From NCBI RefSeq assembly GCF_000346465.2, contig NC_034009.1:34228326-34292325 (forward strand): 64,000 bases of DNA. Direction: 5' to 3'. The DNA comes from Prunus persica. Lineage: Eukaryota > Streptophyta > Magnoliopsida > Rosales > Rosaceae. Of the stretch, positions 24,233 to 36,900 are shown one piece after another. The position numbers and the translations under genes were made by a program. Numbering within the stretch: the stretch's first letter is position 1; each line of letters starts with the position of its first letter. The notes beneath the pieces were generated by a model. The model was not told where the DNA came from, did not search any database, and saw nothing but the letters and a program-made list of their open reading frames with translations.

Positions 24233-25862
24233 GGTCTTTAGATTGCAAGGAAAGGTCTTTAGAGTGCAGGGAAACTGAGAAACCAATAGAAAGGAATGAA
24301 GAACATATGGCATGCTATGTGTAGGGATCAAAGGTTGCAGGTGATATAAGGGATAAGAAAAGAGAGCCACACACAAAATCCAAGGGTTTGAGGAGAATGG
24401 GTTATAAGTCGCATCCTGGATGAAAAAGGGAGGTAGCAATGTAGTCCACGACTACCACAATTCACGTGCCTTCCGTTTGTTTTGCTGTATAGGCTTATTA
24501 CTAGCAGGCTTAGTACTTTTTATTGATAATTGACGACTGACGAGGAAGAGCTCCACAGAAAAAGACATTATCTAATGCGAGTGGCTCCCAGAAAACTAAT
24601 ATCAGATGGCTAATAAAGGAAGCCCCAGTACGTGCTCATATAACAAGTACTCGTTTGTTTGGTTTTTTTGCATACGACAAGAAGGCATCATCTTTGGAGC
24701 TTTTGGTGGTACAACTTTTACATTGCGTTGCAACAAATTGGCGTGAGGCTGTTCGCGGTTCCAAACAAATCCCCGCAATTTGCAAATTTGCACCACACAA
24801 AAGATCTTCAGCCGTGCTGGTTAATTTCTCTAGGTTCTTGGAAATAAGTTCTCTAGGTTCTTGGAAATAAGCCCGTTTTAACATGACATGTTATAAATAA
24901 AAAAACTAATATAGAACTTATTTGGGGAAAAAAACTCAAAACTAAAAAATGACAATGACAACAAGTGGCTAGTTCTGGGTTTCTCTTCAAATAGACTCTA
25001 AGGATTTTTGTATAATATGTTATGTTAGATGAACTTATTAATAAAAAACCATGACCCTCCATTTGGATGAGGGAAAATAATTCAGAATTTAGCTAAAAGT
25101 CGGAAATTTAAGATGAGAAATTGTCAATTTCCTTGTTTGGCAACTTAAGTGCGGAATTTATTAAATGACGTGTAGAAAAAATCGGGGAAATTGGAGCTTC
25201 AAATTTTCTAGTTTAATTTCCATCAAAATAGGTGTCATTTTACAATTTTCAAAGTACCATAAAATTATATTATTTATAAAATTTGACATAAATAAATCCA
25301 AACACTGAAATATTTAATTGTCAAAATTCAAAAGATAAAAATTTAAATTTCGTTATTTTAGAATTTTATGTAATTTTTATTTTAATTAAAGTTATTTTAT
25401 TAGCGAGCTGCTTCGGGACCATACAGTGAAATTGAGAGCCATATTACATGAGAGCGCCGCGAACCTGTTTCACAGTGGGGTAAATCCAACTGTAACAGTG
25501 AAATGCTCAAACTCAGAGGTCTCAAACTTGTTTTAACAAAATAGAGAACATCAGCGGAAAAAAGAAAATAAAAGAAATGTAGGTTTGGCTCCCTTTTTTT
25601 AAGATAGAGTTTTTAGTATTTTTAATAGAATTTGGGATAAAAGTGGTTAGGACAACATAACCAGAAAAAAATATTATTTTGATTTGCTTTCTGGTTCTAT
25701 TTTGTGTTTTGTTAGGGCCAGGATGAGTAGAGTTACAAATGGCTGGGTCCACAGCCAGCGAAGCATTGGCGCGTATAAGCAGAAATGGCCGGAAATGGGA
25801 GGCAGTCGTGGCATAGAGAGGACCGTTTGTTAGCAGCCTGCAGTAGACAAACAAGTTAATAA

Positions 25863-25892
<30 letters not shown>
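24233..25892. other. Intergenic, no gene supported
   Basis: Promoter side of the methyltransferase gene followed by AT-rich spacer. Only short random open frames are seen. A TA microsatellite at 25865-25892 ends it. The direct repeat TTCTCTAGGTTCTTGGAAATAA occurs twice in tandem near 24826-24870. Confidence 0.5.
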
Positions 25893-25894
<2 letters not shown>

Positions 25895-26284
25895 AACTAC
25901 AGTAAACATCCCAATTTATTGGGTTATTCGTGAGTTTATACTCGATTTTGGGGACATTTATCAGTACATACTTAACGTCATAGAAAATTTACAATTTACC
26001 TCCTCTATTAGTCAAACTGTTAATGAGTCTGTTAAATGTTGACGTGTCAAAAGTGAGACTTTTTTTTTATGACATGGACTTCCATGTGGACCAAAATTTA
26101 ATTAAAAAAATTATTTACATGTTAAAAATAATTTTATAATCATATTTAAAAATTTTAAAAATTAAATTTTTTTTTTTTTAACTCCTCTATCTTCTCCTAC
26201 CTAACCCTCTCTTTGTCTCGACTTAACCCAACCTCTCAGCCACCCCTCTCCCGTCGCCCACCCCCAAACCCAAATCTTCACCTC

Positions 26285-26725
26285 ATTTCAGGTTAGATTC
26301 CGGCAAACTCTAATAAATCTCCTACTCTTTAACAAGAATTCCCAATATTCCATACAAACACCAAAGTATTGCTACAGAGAATTCCGCTCAGGGATTTGGC
26401 CCCAAGCTGCCTCCCAAGTCGAGGTGGGATCTCTCCAGTGAGACTGTTGCTGTTCAAATCCAACCAAACCAAGCTGCTGCAATTGGCCATTTCTCCTGGT
26501 ATCTACACCCAAGCTATTGTTCCCAAGTTGCAGAATAGCCAGTCCTGTCCAAAGGCCAAATTCTTTCGGGATTTCGCCACTTAATTTTTTGCTTATGAGT
26601 GATATCCATTCGAGATTACTGCATCTGAACAGTTCAAATGGGATCTCATCAGTTAGGCGGTTATTGTTAAGAATAAGATTCATGCAATTTCCCAAGTCTA
26701 GTGGAATTTTTCAAGTCGGTTATCC
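26285..26725 (-). pseudogene. Broken fragment of a BRI1-like (BRL2/VH1-type) LRR receptor
   Basis: On the minus strand the reading shows typical BRL2 LRR phrases: KIPLDLGNCMNLILNNNRLT, ELFRCSNLEWISL, GEIPKEFG, LAILQLGNNSLG, then in a second frame [20 protein letters not shown] and [12 protein letters not shown]. The frame shift lies after NNSLG near 26500. A stop follows GNSC and another interrupts the following FAGI segment. It covers about 145 codons of the island/late LRR region. It sits wholly within the MULE-like element, so it was probably captured from a functional gene elsewhere. Confidence 0.8.
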
Positions 26726-26990
26726 CAAATCTGATGGGATTTCTCGGCACCTTCTTCGTATCCAGACCCTTCATCCGGGTCGGTTATCCATCGAATGACA
26801 TGTCCAACCCTTTCTCCCTCGTCGTCAAGACTGGGACTCGTGATGCCCTTCTACGACTCAGCGAACTCGACCGCCAACTCAGTCCTCGTCGTCAAATCTG
26901 TGGTCAACTTCCTCGACGACTGTTACTTCTCTGACGTGGATGGTCAAGATGCAGCTTTGGTGGTAAGGGTAGATCAGACAGAGGAGGGTG

Positions 26991-26996
<6 letters not shown>

Positions 26997-27057
<61 letters not shown>

Positions 27058-27060
27058 TAG
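26997..27060. repeat. GA microsatellite inside the MULE-like element
   Basis: A GA/GATA-rich run of about 60 bp. It gives a false Glu-Arg repeat in translation. Confidence 0.95.
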
Positions 27061-27310
27061 ATTTTTTTAAATAATTTAAACGTTAAAATATTTTATTATT
27101 ATTTATTTGTCCACCTGTAAGTCCACGTCAATTAAAAAATAGGTCCCGTAAATGCCACATAGACAGATAACGGATTTTCTGACGATCTCGCTAACAGAAG
27201 GGGCAAATTGTAGGTTTTTCGTGATGTTGAGTATGCACTCGTAAATGCCTCCAAAATCGAGTATGAATTCATAAATGACCCTATAGGTTAGGGAGTTTAC
27301 TGTAGTTTGC

Positions 27311-27947
27311 CATATATATAAAGTAGAGATATGATTTCCTTACTCTCCCCTCCCATTTTCTCCATTTACATTTTTTTTTTTGCTTTTTAATACTTTTTAA
27401 TCATTTTTATTTTTTCTCTTTTCTATTCTATCCTTATCTTACATTAATTTTTTTTTACTTTACTTTTATATTAGTTCTTTTTCTTTATACTTAATTTTCC
27501 AACTTGCACTCCATTTTTAGTAATTTTTTTTCCTTTAATCGAGTAAGAAATTTTTATTTATTTTTTCCTTTTAGTACTGAAAATGGGGTGTAAGTTGGAA
27601 AATTAAGTATAAAGAAAAAGAAATAATATAAAAATGAAGTTAAAAAGAAATTAATATAGAGTAAGGATAGAATAGGAAAGAGAAATAACAAAATTGATTA
27701 AAAAGTATTAAAAAGCAGAAGGGAGTGCGAGTGGAGAAAAGGGGAGTGGGAAAATCAGTTCCCATAAAGTAAAAGATAGAGAATTGTGAAACATTCAAAA
27801 TACCAGAAAATGCCTTTAGTTAATTCAAACATTAAAAATTAAAATTATTAATTAAATGAGGATAATATGGTAAATTCATATTTTTTCATATTAAAAAAAT
27901 TAAAAATTAAAATAAAATTATATAATAAGTTATAGTTTTATAAAATA
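27311..27947 (+). mobile_element. Helitron-like copy c, split by the fold-back MITE
   Basis: The start TATATATAAAGTA lies at 27312-27326. After the MITE the element resumes with AAAGTAAAAGATAGAGAATTGTGAAACATTC and runs to about 27947, where the opposite-facing copy d begins. The 3' hairpin is missing, so it is truncated. Confidence 0.55.
27327..27763. mobile_element. Fold-back MITE, copy 1
   Basis: Almost the whole 437 bp is an inverted repeat centred near 27555. The left arm reads, for example, TTTTTAATACTTTTTAATCA and the right arm TGATTAAAAAGTATTAAAAA. Ends resemble TGATTTCC...GGAAAATCA. It is flanked by ATAAAGTAG (27318-27326) and ATAAAGTAA (27764-27772), an 8-9 bp target duplication that points to hAT or Mutator. 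It has split a Helitron-like copy. Confidence 0.8.
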
Positions 27948-28230
27948 CTAGCCCCTTGACACATGCTCACGCATGTGCCAATTGGTTTTCTTTTTCTTTT
28001 TTATTTTATTTTTAGAATTAATAAAAGATAACAGGGTAGTTATGTTCCATAAAAGTAGGACCTATTATCTTATTTTGTTTTTAATTTTAATTTTTTTAAT
28101 ATTAAAAAATATGAATTTACCATATTATCCTCATTTAATTAATAATTTCAATTCTTAATGTTTGAATTAACAAAGGGCATTTTCTGGTATTTTGAATGTT
28201 TCACCATTTTCTGCCTTTTACTTTATATAT
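27948..28230 (-). mobile_element. Helitron-like copy d
   Basis: Read on the minus strand, it ends in a hairpin GGCACATGCGTGAGCATGTG followed by CAAGGGGCTAG and a T. The hairpin differs from copies e and f although the body is the same. It abuts copy e at 28231. Confidence 0.65.
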
Positions 28231-28231
28231 A

Positions 28232-28518
28232 CTAGCCTCTCTGCACGCGCTTCTGCGCCTGCGAGAGGCTTTTTTTAAAAAAATTTAAATTTATTTTAGA
28301 ATAAAAAAAGATAATAAATAGTTATGTTCCATAAAGATAGGATCCATTATCTGAATTTTCTTTTAATTTTAATTTTTTTTAATATGAAAAATTGTGAACT
28401 TACCATATTATCCTCATTTAATTAATAATTTTAATTCTTAATGTTTACATTAACCAAGGGCATTTTCTAGTATTTTGAATGTTTCACCATTCTCTGCATT
28501 TTGCTTTATATATATAGA
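28232..28518 (-). mobile_element. Helitron-like copy e
   Basis: On the minus strand it begins A|TCTATATATATAAAGC and ends with a GC-rich hairpin (arms GCCTCTC and GAGAGGC) and CTAG before T. These are the hallmarks of a non-autonomous Helitron: 5' TC, a 3' hairpin, CTAG, and insertion between A and T with no target duplication. It is 287 bp, without coding capacity. Confidence 0.75.
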
Positions 28519-28941
28519 TAAATAGATAACTATTCATATTATATTTTCTTAATTAAAAAAATAAAAAATAAAACCAATAGTGTAATATTATCTGCAAATA
28601 CACCTAACATATTCGAATCCACGGCTGACGAGGTTATTCCTATTCCCGAATTAAATTATCATCGCTCAATGCAGACGTCACGTAAGCGTATCGTGTAAAA
28701 TCACAGATGACAGGGCCAAGTGGGTCACAGAGCAGCAAGACTTTTTCATTCTCAACTAGCGCGCCGGTAAGAAAAAAGAAATGTGGTCAAAATGGGTCGT
28801 GATAAAATCGAGGGAATGGAACCGGCAAAAAAGTTATCCAAGACAATCATACGGTCCTAAGGGAGACAAAACCACACGCACCGCTACAAATTTCAGTCTT
28901 CCGTCTACAGTCTCCAGCAACCCGACGAGCAAGCGACAGAG
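28519..28941. other. Promoter region of the DUF21/CBS gene
   Basis: No open frame of note. It contains a short region of higher GC content just before the start codon at 28942, as expected for a 5' leader. Confidence 0.45.
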
Positions 28942-31900
28942 ATGGCTGCGGAGGTGATCTGTTGTGGGACCAAGTTCTGGCTGTATGTGCTTATCATCAT
29001 AGGGCTGGTGTGCTTTGCCGGAATGATGGCTGGGCTGACGCTGGGCCTCATGTCTCTCGGCCTCGTCGACCTCGAGGTCCTCATGAAGTCCGGTCGTCCT
29101 CAGGATCGCAAGCACGCCGGTAAACTCATACTCACTCTTAATTTCATTGTTTTTTTACTTTATTGTTTTTTGCTTGCCTTTTCGAGCTCATCTATCAAGT
29201 TTTAAGACGAAGTAACTCATAGAATTTCGCAATTTAATACTTGTTACTTTGGGCCTTCTATGATCATCTGGGTTCTGAGCTAATCGGTGATGACGACTAT
29301 TTCTCTATAGAATCCATTCAAAGGATAGGTGGTGTTAATATTCGCTGCAATTAGCTCAGTTGGGCTTATTGTGGTTCTGTGGAGGTTTTAGTTGGAAGGT
29401 GTAAATGATCAAGTAACAGATGTAGCTTGTTCAGTAGTTTTGCCTGGCTTTAAGAGCGGTTTGTGGATTGAAAATGATATAATTGGTTTTTCAAGATGTC
29501 GGACACTAGGCAAAAGTACTAGATGACTGAGTTGATTGTAGACCAAGTCAAACCCCAATAGATGACTCTATGAATCTGCAAAAACTAGTTTATGTTTAGA
29601 GGTCTAAAACTAGTCTGATTTTGGCAGCTAAGATTTATCCAGTGGTAAAGAATCAGCATCTGCTACTTTGTACACTTTTAATTGGCAACGCCTTGGCGAT
29701 GGAGGTAACTACGTGATTTTGTGTCCTTATATTGGCATTCAGTTCTGTTTTCTTACTAATCAATTAACGGTTCTTCTGATATTAGGCTCTTCCTGTATTC
29801 TTAGACAGTCTTGTGCCCCCTTGGGCAGCCATTGTGATATCAGTCACTCTCATCCTCGTGTTTGGGGAGGTGGGTTGTTATAATAGCTTATTATTAATTT
29901 GAGAAGGTATATACATACAAAAGATATTCACTTCTATTTCTTTGTTCACATTACTTCAGATATTGCCACAAGCAGTCTGTACTCGCCATGGATTGACTGT
30001 TGGGGCAACAATGGCCCCGTTCGTGCGTGTTCTTCTTATTATTTTCCTCCCAATTTCTTATCCAATTAGTAAGGTGATCTTAATATGTGAACTCACGTAA
30101 TGATTACCACGACTCTTAAGTATGCCAAGTTGTGTTATGCAGCTTAGCTGAATATATGCTAGCCTATCATGTTACTTTCTCTATTCTAAATATGTTCTGT
30201 CAGCAGGTTCTGGATTGGATGTTAGGTAAGGGGCATGCCGCCCTTTTAAGGAGAGCAGAGCTAAAGACTTTTGTGGATTTTCATGGTAATGAGGTATATA
30301 ACTCAACTAAGCTCTGGCTTGTAGCAAGTTCACTTTAGGCACTATATTTTTAGGAACTATACTAGTAGTCTAGTGGCATATGTTAGGAAATTTTATGTTC
30401 GGACCTATGTTTTAACTCTCTGAAAGTCCTCCTGTTTCCCATGTTCGCTGATTAAATATTGGATATGCATATGATTTATTATTTAGGCTGGGAAAGGCGG
30501 GGATTTAACACATGATGAAACTACCATCATCGCTGGGGCACTTCAGTTGACTGAAAAGACTGCAAAAGATGCCATGACTCTCATATCAAGCGCATTTTCC
30601 CTTGATCTGGATGCACCTCTTACTTTGTGGGTTTGTGGATTCCAGTTTGTTCTCTCTATCATATCTTATGCATTCTTCCATGCTTCTAAACCTTGCTCTC
30701 TCTCTCTCTCTCTCTCCAGGGAAACACTGAATGCAATAATGACAAAGGGTCATAGTAGAGTTCCAGTTTATGCTGGGAATCCCAAAAATATTATTGGACT
30801 TGTTCTGGTAATGTCATTTTGCCTTGATTATATACTTCTGTCAAAGCTGAAGTGACGCTTCATGTCTGACCTAGAAAAAAAAAAGGTGAGGCTGTGCGAA
30901 AACTTATCAGTTCAATCTCATCTACGTTCAGGTTAAGAATCTCTTGATGATTGATCCAGAAGATGCAGTTACTTTGAGAAAAATGATGATAAGAAGAATT
31001 CCTCGGTATGATAGTACCACATTATCTTTTTCTCTTTTGTCATCTGATAGAAGACATGAGTTCCTCTGATTTTGAGGGGTTCACACACCTGAGATAGTTC
31101 ATTTCACCATCTGTGTATTATTTCTTGTTGGGCCGGAGCTGGATTATTCTTGACTGAGCTTTTCATTTGTTCCACAGGGTTTCGGAAGACATACCTCTGT
31201 ATGATATTCTAAATGAATTTCAGAAGGGTCACAGCCACATTGCTGTTGTATATAAGGATCTAAATGGGAGAAGGGAAGCATTAAAGAATGGCAAAGAGGG
31301 TGAAACATCTGTGTTTAAGGATGACTGTAAGATGCAAGGAGGCCAATCTGAGGCTTCATTGAAGAAAGGTGTGTGCATATGTTGTATTTTTTTTCCCTCA
31401 ACATCCTCAAGGGGTATTCCTGATATCACTGCCGCTTCTTATTATGTCTGCCATTTCAACTACGTAATTTGTGTTTTTGGGAAATTACCAGATGGAAAAG
31501 TGGGTTCAAACAATGCTCAGATAGCAATGGACAATGGTGACGGAGGTCAACAAAATAAAAAAAGCCCACCAGCTACTCCGGCTTTTAAGAAACGACACAG
31601 AGGTTGTTCGCATTGTATTCTGGACATTGAGAATACTCCTATCCCAGTTTTCCCAGACAATGAAGAGGTTGTAGGAGTAATAACCATGGAGGATGTCATT
31701 GAAGAACTTCTTCAGGTAATGGTGGTGTTTGAACATGTTAGATTTATATATTATAGGAATAAGTATCTGAATCTGTTTCTGCAGAATTTTACTAAAGTTG
31801 CAAGTATTATATGGATACTGGATTTTTGTATTCATAATTGTTGCATATGTTGATGCAAATTGTAAATTTTTCCTTATGCCAGGAAGAGATATTGGATGAA

Positions 31901-32318
31901 ACGGATGAGTACGTCAATATCCACAACAGGTAAGATTTAAGTGATTTTCACCTGCACATATTAGCACCACGCATTTCCTGTTAAATCATCGGTGTCCTGT
32001 CATGGTTTGGGTTTGTCCATCATTCTGCTTAGAGAGCAGGACAGCAAAAGTGCTGAAACTTCCCTGCTTGGCAAATGAAGGAAGAACACATTCCCCTTTG
32101 ATAATACCTGCTACTTTGGGAAGTTAACACTATCAAAGCTTGGACAGAAAGATGATAATAATTCTTGGACATGCAGGATTAAGGTCAATATGCATGCATC
32201 TCAGGAAAAGGATTTTCACTTGAATTCACCTGAACTCCCAGAAGGGTCATCTGCCACTCCAACGATAACATCATCAGTGCCTACAGATTCAGGTTCTACT
32301 CAACATCAAGACTGCTAA
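28942..32318 (+). CDS. DUF21 and CBS domain membrane protein (CNNM-like)
   Basis: Twelve exons join to 481 residues: 28942-29119, 29628-29704, 29786-29869, 29960-30073, 30207-30293, 30487-30626, 30720-30807, 30932-31005, 31178-31368, 31492-31715, 31883-31929, 32177-32318. The N-terminal half (residues about 10-175) is a DUF21 transporter module with four hydrophobic stretches and the conserved GLTLGLMSL. Exon 2 supplies the [19 protein letters not shown] segment. A CBS pair follows (about 200-420): [16 protein letters not shown] and [19 protein letters not shown]. Between the CBS halves is a variable Lys/Ser-rich insert, and the tail is Ser/Thr-rich. It is the plant counterpart of CNNM/CorC proteins (Arabidopsis At2g14520 and At4g33700 are close), likely a divalent cation transporter or sensor of an internal membrane. 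The substrate is not shown by the sequence. Confidence 0.93.
30692..30719 (+). repeat. CT microsatellite forming the polypyrimidine tract of a splice acceptor
   Basis: The intron before exon 7 of the DUF21/CBS gene ends in a run of about eleven CT units directly followed by the CCAG acceptor. Changes in repeat length would alter the splice signal itself. Confidence 0.85.
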
Positions 32319-33996
32319 GGTGGCTACTATCGGTCCCATGCCAACAAGCTCACATACCCAACACATCAAGGTTCTGAAGGTGACATGTCGAGGGATCGGT
32401 GAGATTTGTCATTGTTTTGTTCCTCGTATGAGTCAAATTTAGATTCAGAAAAGCCAAATTTTAGTTAAAAGCTCACGTAAAATTAACCAAGACTACATAC
32501 AAGTATGGTACTCTAATTATGTAGAAAGAGAGACTCCACTCCATGTTTGATCAAACCCACGGCTAAGACAGCTCTCTCCTTGTTTTTTATTTTTTGAATG
32601 TAAATTCTACTTGAAGTGTTACCAAAAGGGAAATTAATGACAGGCGCGGAACATTTATTTGATCTATGCATTTTGGGAAGTGGATTAGGGTTCTAACAGC
32701 AAGCCCGTGATCCAAGAGGCCCACTCTTACAAGGAGAGACCTATAATTGGTGCAAATCGAAGCATGTTTTTTCAAAGATAATAAAACTTCAAAAACATTT
32801 TCCCGACAATCGTATTTCATGTTCACGTGTTTGCTTTCTGCAAAAGATAATGGAAAAAAGAAGGAAGAAAAACTAGAGGAAGATTGTGAGACCAATAAAG
32901 GAAGATAAATTAAATAATACAAAGCAAAGCATTCCAAAATCTACCGTTAATTGGCAATGTAAACGATTTTCGTTTTATTTATTTATTTCTAAATTTGATA
33001 ACTACTTAAAATATCTTTTGAGAGTTATATCAAGAAGAAAAAGGAAAGCAAACGACTTTTCAAAAATTAAAAGAAGTTAATTTTTCTTTATTTTGCTAAA
33101 CTTTTAACGACTACAGTATAACAAACAGTCGAGAGCATACCCCTTGCTCAAACCCAAAGGAACCGTGAATTTGATTGATTGAAGATCCAACTATGAGTAA
33201 AAATTGATTTGGCAACTAAAACTTAAAAATACCAAAAAAAAATTGGACTTTTTATTTTTATTTTTTGAAGCAATCTTAGAGCACAACGCACCACAGCGAA
33301 ACTTGACGGAAACCCAACACTAGTGAAGCTGGTCCTTCCCCTTGATGGCGTTAGCTTAGCTGCCAAACGCAAATACATCTGAGTTCTTCCACATGTGACA
33401 TGCTTTCTTGCTACTCTTGACTTCGAGCCTCCAAACATTTAGCAGCAGAAATGGCCAGACAATATAATTCTGTCAATCCGACATAAATCTATGATTTTTA
33501 AAATTTCAAAAGTTTATTACTTTATACTTGATTATGCTTATTTCCCCAGATAACTCGTTCTTTCACTTTTCATTTTTCTTTTTGTTTTCTGGGTGACGGA
33601 TAAATTTTTCCTGCGTTCTGTGTTTTGGATAATATACCCAAGTGAAGCTCTTCTTTAATTTCTCGCCTGAAAGAAAAAAACAAAATGAAGCTAATCTATC
33701 CGTGTGCTTCAGATTATGAATTCTTTCAGGGGTGATCTTGATGTGGTTTTTGTCTGCTTTGATCCAGACAGTGACTTTCCCATTTGGGTTCCCTCAGTTT
33801 CAGTTTCAGCTTCTCTTGCTTTTCTTTTCTTTTTTTTAGAAATACACCATAGATCTATCTTACCTCCTGCTCCAGATTTTTGTCAAGTTTCCGTTTTTAG
33901 TAAGTTTTTATACTGCTATCTTTCTTATTTGATATTCTATCTCATTTTGGCGGGGTTTGTCATTCGGGGTTCAGATTTCATTGTTTTGTTAGAGTG
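32319..33996. other. Spacer and PMT28 promoter/5' leader
   Basis: The 3' UTR of the DUF21/CBS gene and AT-rich spacer, then the leader of the methyltransferase gene. I see no further coding sequence. A leader intron is possible because T-rich stretches and several AG acceptors precede 33997, but I could not fix it. Confidence 0.45.
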
Positions 33997-36900
33997 ATGG
34001 CCGTAGCTCGGTTTGGCCGCCAAGTAAAACGCCCAGGTGGGTTCTGTATAAAAATGACTGCGGTGGCCATCTTAGGCCTCTGCTTTATATTCGTCTGGTC
34101 TATGTTTTCTTCTTCTTCCTCCTCTGTGACTACTAGAATAGAAAGCTTTGACAACATAGGCGCTCCTCCTGGATCAAGGAACACAAGGGTAAACATTCCT
34201 GCTACACAATCTTCTATTAAGGGTGAGGATGAGAAAAAGTTCAATGGGTCTGTGACTTTGTCTGCCCATGAGCATAAATCTGAGAAGAAGGACCAGAAAG
34301 AAGTAGCAAATGTGAAAAAAGGGAAAGGTAAGAAAAAGTTACCAGAGAAGGTGTCGAAGCTAAAACATGGCTCTGAGGAATCTGAGAGTGAAGATTCAGA
34401 AAAGGAAAAAGAAGATGAAGATGAAGAACGAGAAGTAGTGGATGGAAAGGAAGAAGCTTTGAATGATGAAGGTGAAGTAAATGGGGAGGAAACAGGAGGA
34501 GAAGGTGCTTTCATTGTGTCACTGGATCAGGAATCTGAGGAGAAGCTGGAAGATGACGGTGGTGAATCGGAAGAAAGGGGGAAGAAGAGATATAAGATTA
34601 AGGGTCCATTGTTTGATCCCAAAGCACATTATCATTGGAAATTATGTAGCACAAGGAGCAAGCATAATTACATTCCTTGTATTGACATGGAAATTACCAC
34701 TGGAAGGCTGCAATATAGGCATACAGAGAGGAGTTGCCCGAGAACAGAACCAATGTGTCTCGTACCTCTTCCTCGTGATGGTTATGGTAGCCCAGTCCCC
34801 TGGCCTGATAGCAAAGTAAAGGTATATGCTTGGGGTTTCGATATGTTTTTCTCTTGTTCTATTGTAGTGCATTGAGAGTTAAAAATATTTTCTGATATTT
34901 TCTTTTTGTAACTTCTCATGTTTTGCAGATATTGTATAAGAATGTGCAACATCCAAAACTTGCGGCATTCATCAAGGAGCATAGTTGGGTGATGGAGTCT
35001 GGAGAATATCTTACTTTCCCTCAAAACCAGTCTGAATTAAGGGGTGGAATTCTTCACTATCTTGAGTCCATTGAAGAGGTGAACTTTCCTCGTTGCCGTG
35101 AATTTGAGTTGTGCTGAATCTTTATGATCCTTCTTTTATTCCAACCTGAAATAAAATGATATAAATTGGACAGGATTGTTTGGGTAGATAGACAATTTCT
35201 CTTTCAGACATGTGTTTTTATATATGAAATAGCACCTTTGAAAATCTTATATTTCTAGAATAAGGAGTCTAATTGCTTTATGTCTACAATTTTCTTGCAT
35301 CCTAGTATTGTGAGAGATGAGAATTTTTGAACGCGGCGGCTATTTACAGATTGAAATTAAACTCCACCATACACATATACTGATATGCATATATATGCTT
35401 TTTATCTCCTAATAGTAAATTAATGGTGTCAGTCCTACTATAAATAGCAGTTTGAATTTCATTTCATTTGATAGATGGTACCAGACATCGAATGGGGAAA
35501 GAATATCCGTGTAGTGCTGGATATTGGTTGTACAGATTCTGCCTTTGGGGCTTCTCTCCTTGATAAGGATGTCTTAGCATTGGCATTGGGCTTGAAAGAT
35601 GACCTAGTTGACCTAGCTCAAGTTGCCATTGAGCGTGGTTTTCCTGCTTTAGTTAGCCCTTTTGGAAATAGAAGGCTACCTTTTCCTAGTGGTGTTTTTG
35701 ATGCTATTCACTGTGGAGGGTGCACCATACCTTGGCATTCAAATGGTTTGAGTTTACCCCTTTTTTTGTCCCTGCCTTTCAATTTTTTTAAAATCTTTTC
35801 TTAAATTTTCGAATCCTACTTCAAGTTGCATTCGTGTGGTTTTCTTTCATTTGCAGGGGGTAAGCATCTTCTAGAAATGAATAGGATTTTAAGGCCTGGT
35901 GGATACTTTGTCTTGTCAACTAAACATGACAGCTTTGAGGATGAAGAAGGTTTGCCCTATGCTGCTATTTATTTACTTTTTTGATATGCTTGAAGCTGGA
36001 ACAGTAGACTGTTTGCTTGGAAAATCTTACTGTTTATACTATTCTTGCGAGGAGTGATTTCCTTAGTTAGTGCATCTAGATCTGTTTGCTTGCCGGTATT
36101 CATATATTTTTACCCTGAATGCAACTGTGCTGAAAAATTGAAATTTTCATTTCTATTGAACTGCAACTTGTTTTATTCCAAGGTTATGGTCCACTTGTAC
36201 GGATTGACTGAAAGACCTGTCTCTAATTACTCTGATGTTATATGCAGATCTATGCATTGTATTGTAAGATAGCTTTGAAGCCTTTATAGTCTCAGATCCT
36301 CAATTAATTTGTTTACACTTTTCTAGAGTCGTTCATATGAAGTTAACCCGAGACTAGTATTTACACTTTCTGTCTAACAAGGTTTCTTAGGCTCTTTGAT
36401 ATTGAATAACATGCGGCATTTTTTTTTTCTTTTCCAGTCATGAGTAAATTGGCGGCATCTATCTGTTGGAATATTTTGGCACATAAAACTGACGAAGTCA
36501 GCGATGTGGGTGTCAAAATATACCAGAAACCGGACTCAAATGATATATATGAGTTGAGGAGGAAGAAATATCCACCTTTATGCAAGGAAAATGACAACCC
36601 AGATGCAGCGTGGTAAGCTTAAACAAACTTGCTTTACAATATTCATTTTCGTGGTTTTAAAATTATGTCTGTATTCATTGTGGGTTCGTTAATTTGGTAT
36701 ATGGAATTAATACGTTCATTGTTTTTGCATGGAGGACTACTTTTCAATTTATTCGATTTGGAAAGCAATTGTTGTATGTATATATAGAAGGAACACTTTA
36801 ACCTTCCGTGCTCCTTAACAGGTATGTTCCTGTGAAGACTTGCTTGCATGCCATTCCATCTGCTATTGAACAGCATGGGACAGAGTGGCCAGAGGAATGG

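Larger units (their letters stand above)
25893..27310. mobile_element. Pack-MULE-like element carrying gene fragments
   Basis: Long terminal inverted repeats: the left begins CAAACTACAGTAAAC at 25893 and runs to about 26046. The right, read on the opposite strand, begins GCAAACTACAGTAAAC at 27310 and runs inward to about 27150. Both arms share CATACTCGATTTTGG and a block ending in CTACAATTTGCC or TTACAATTTACC. Long TIRs around captured coding DNA and no transposase fit a Pack-MULE. The flanks are TA-rich, so a 9-bp duplication cannot be shown. Inside are a BRI1-like LRR fragment and a GA microsatellite. Confidence 0.7.

Noticed and set aside
24233..24439. N-terminal extension of the methyltransferase frame
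   Set aside because: Hydrophobic, unlike the family; MSSQENG at 24232 fits homologues.
26795..27070. Plus-strand 91-codon frame inside the MULE-like element
   Set aside because: Its end is the GA microsatellite and the rest is unlike known families; I list it only as unexplained captured DNA.
28231..28266. GC-rich hairpin as transcription terminator
   Set aside because: Same hairpin recurs at 49578 at the same place in a repeat family; it is the Helitron-like 3' structure.
33978..34514. Minus-strand serine-rich open frame of 178 codons
   Set aside because: It is the complement of the Lys/Glu-rich stem of PMT28, where GAA/GAG/AAG codons read backwards as Ser/Phe codons.
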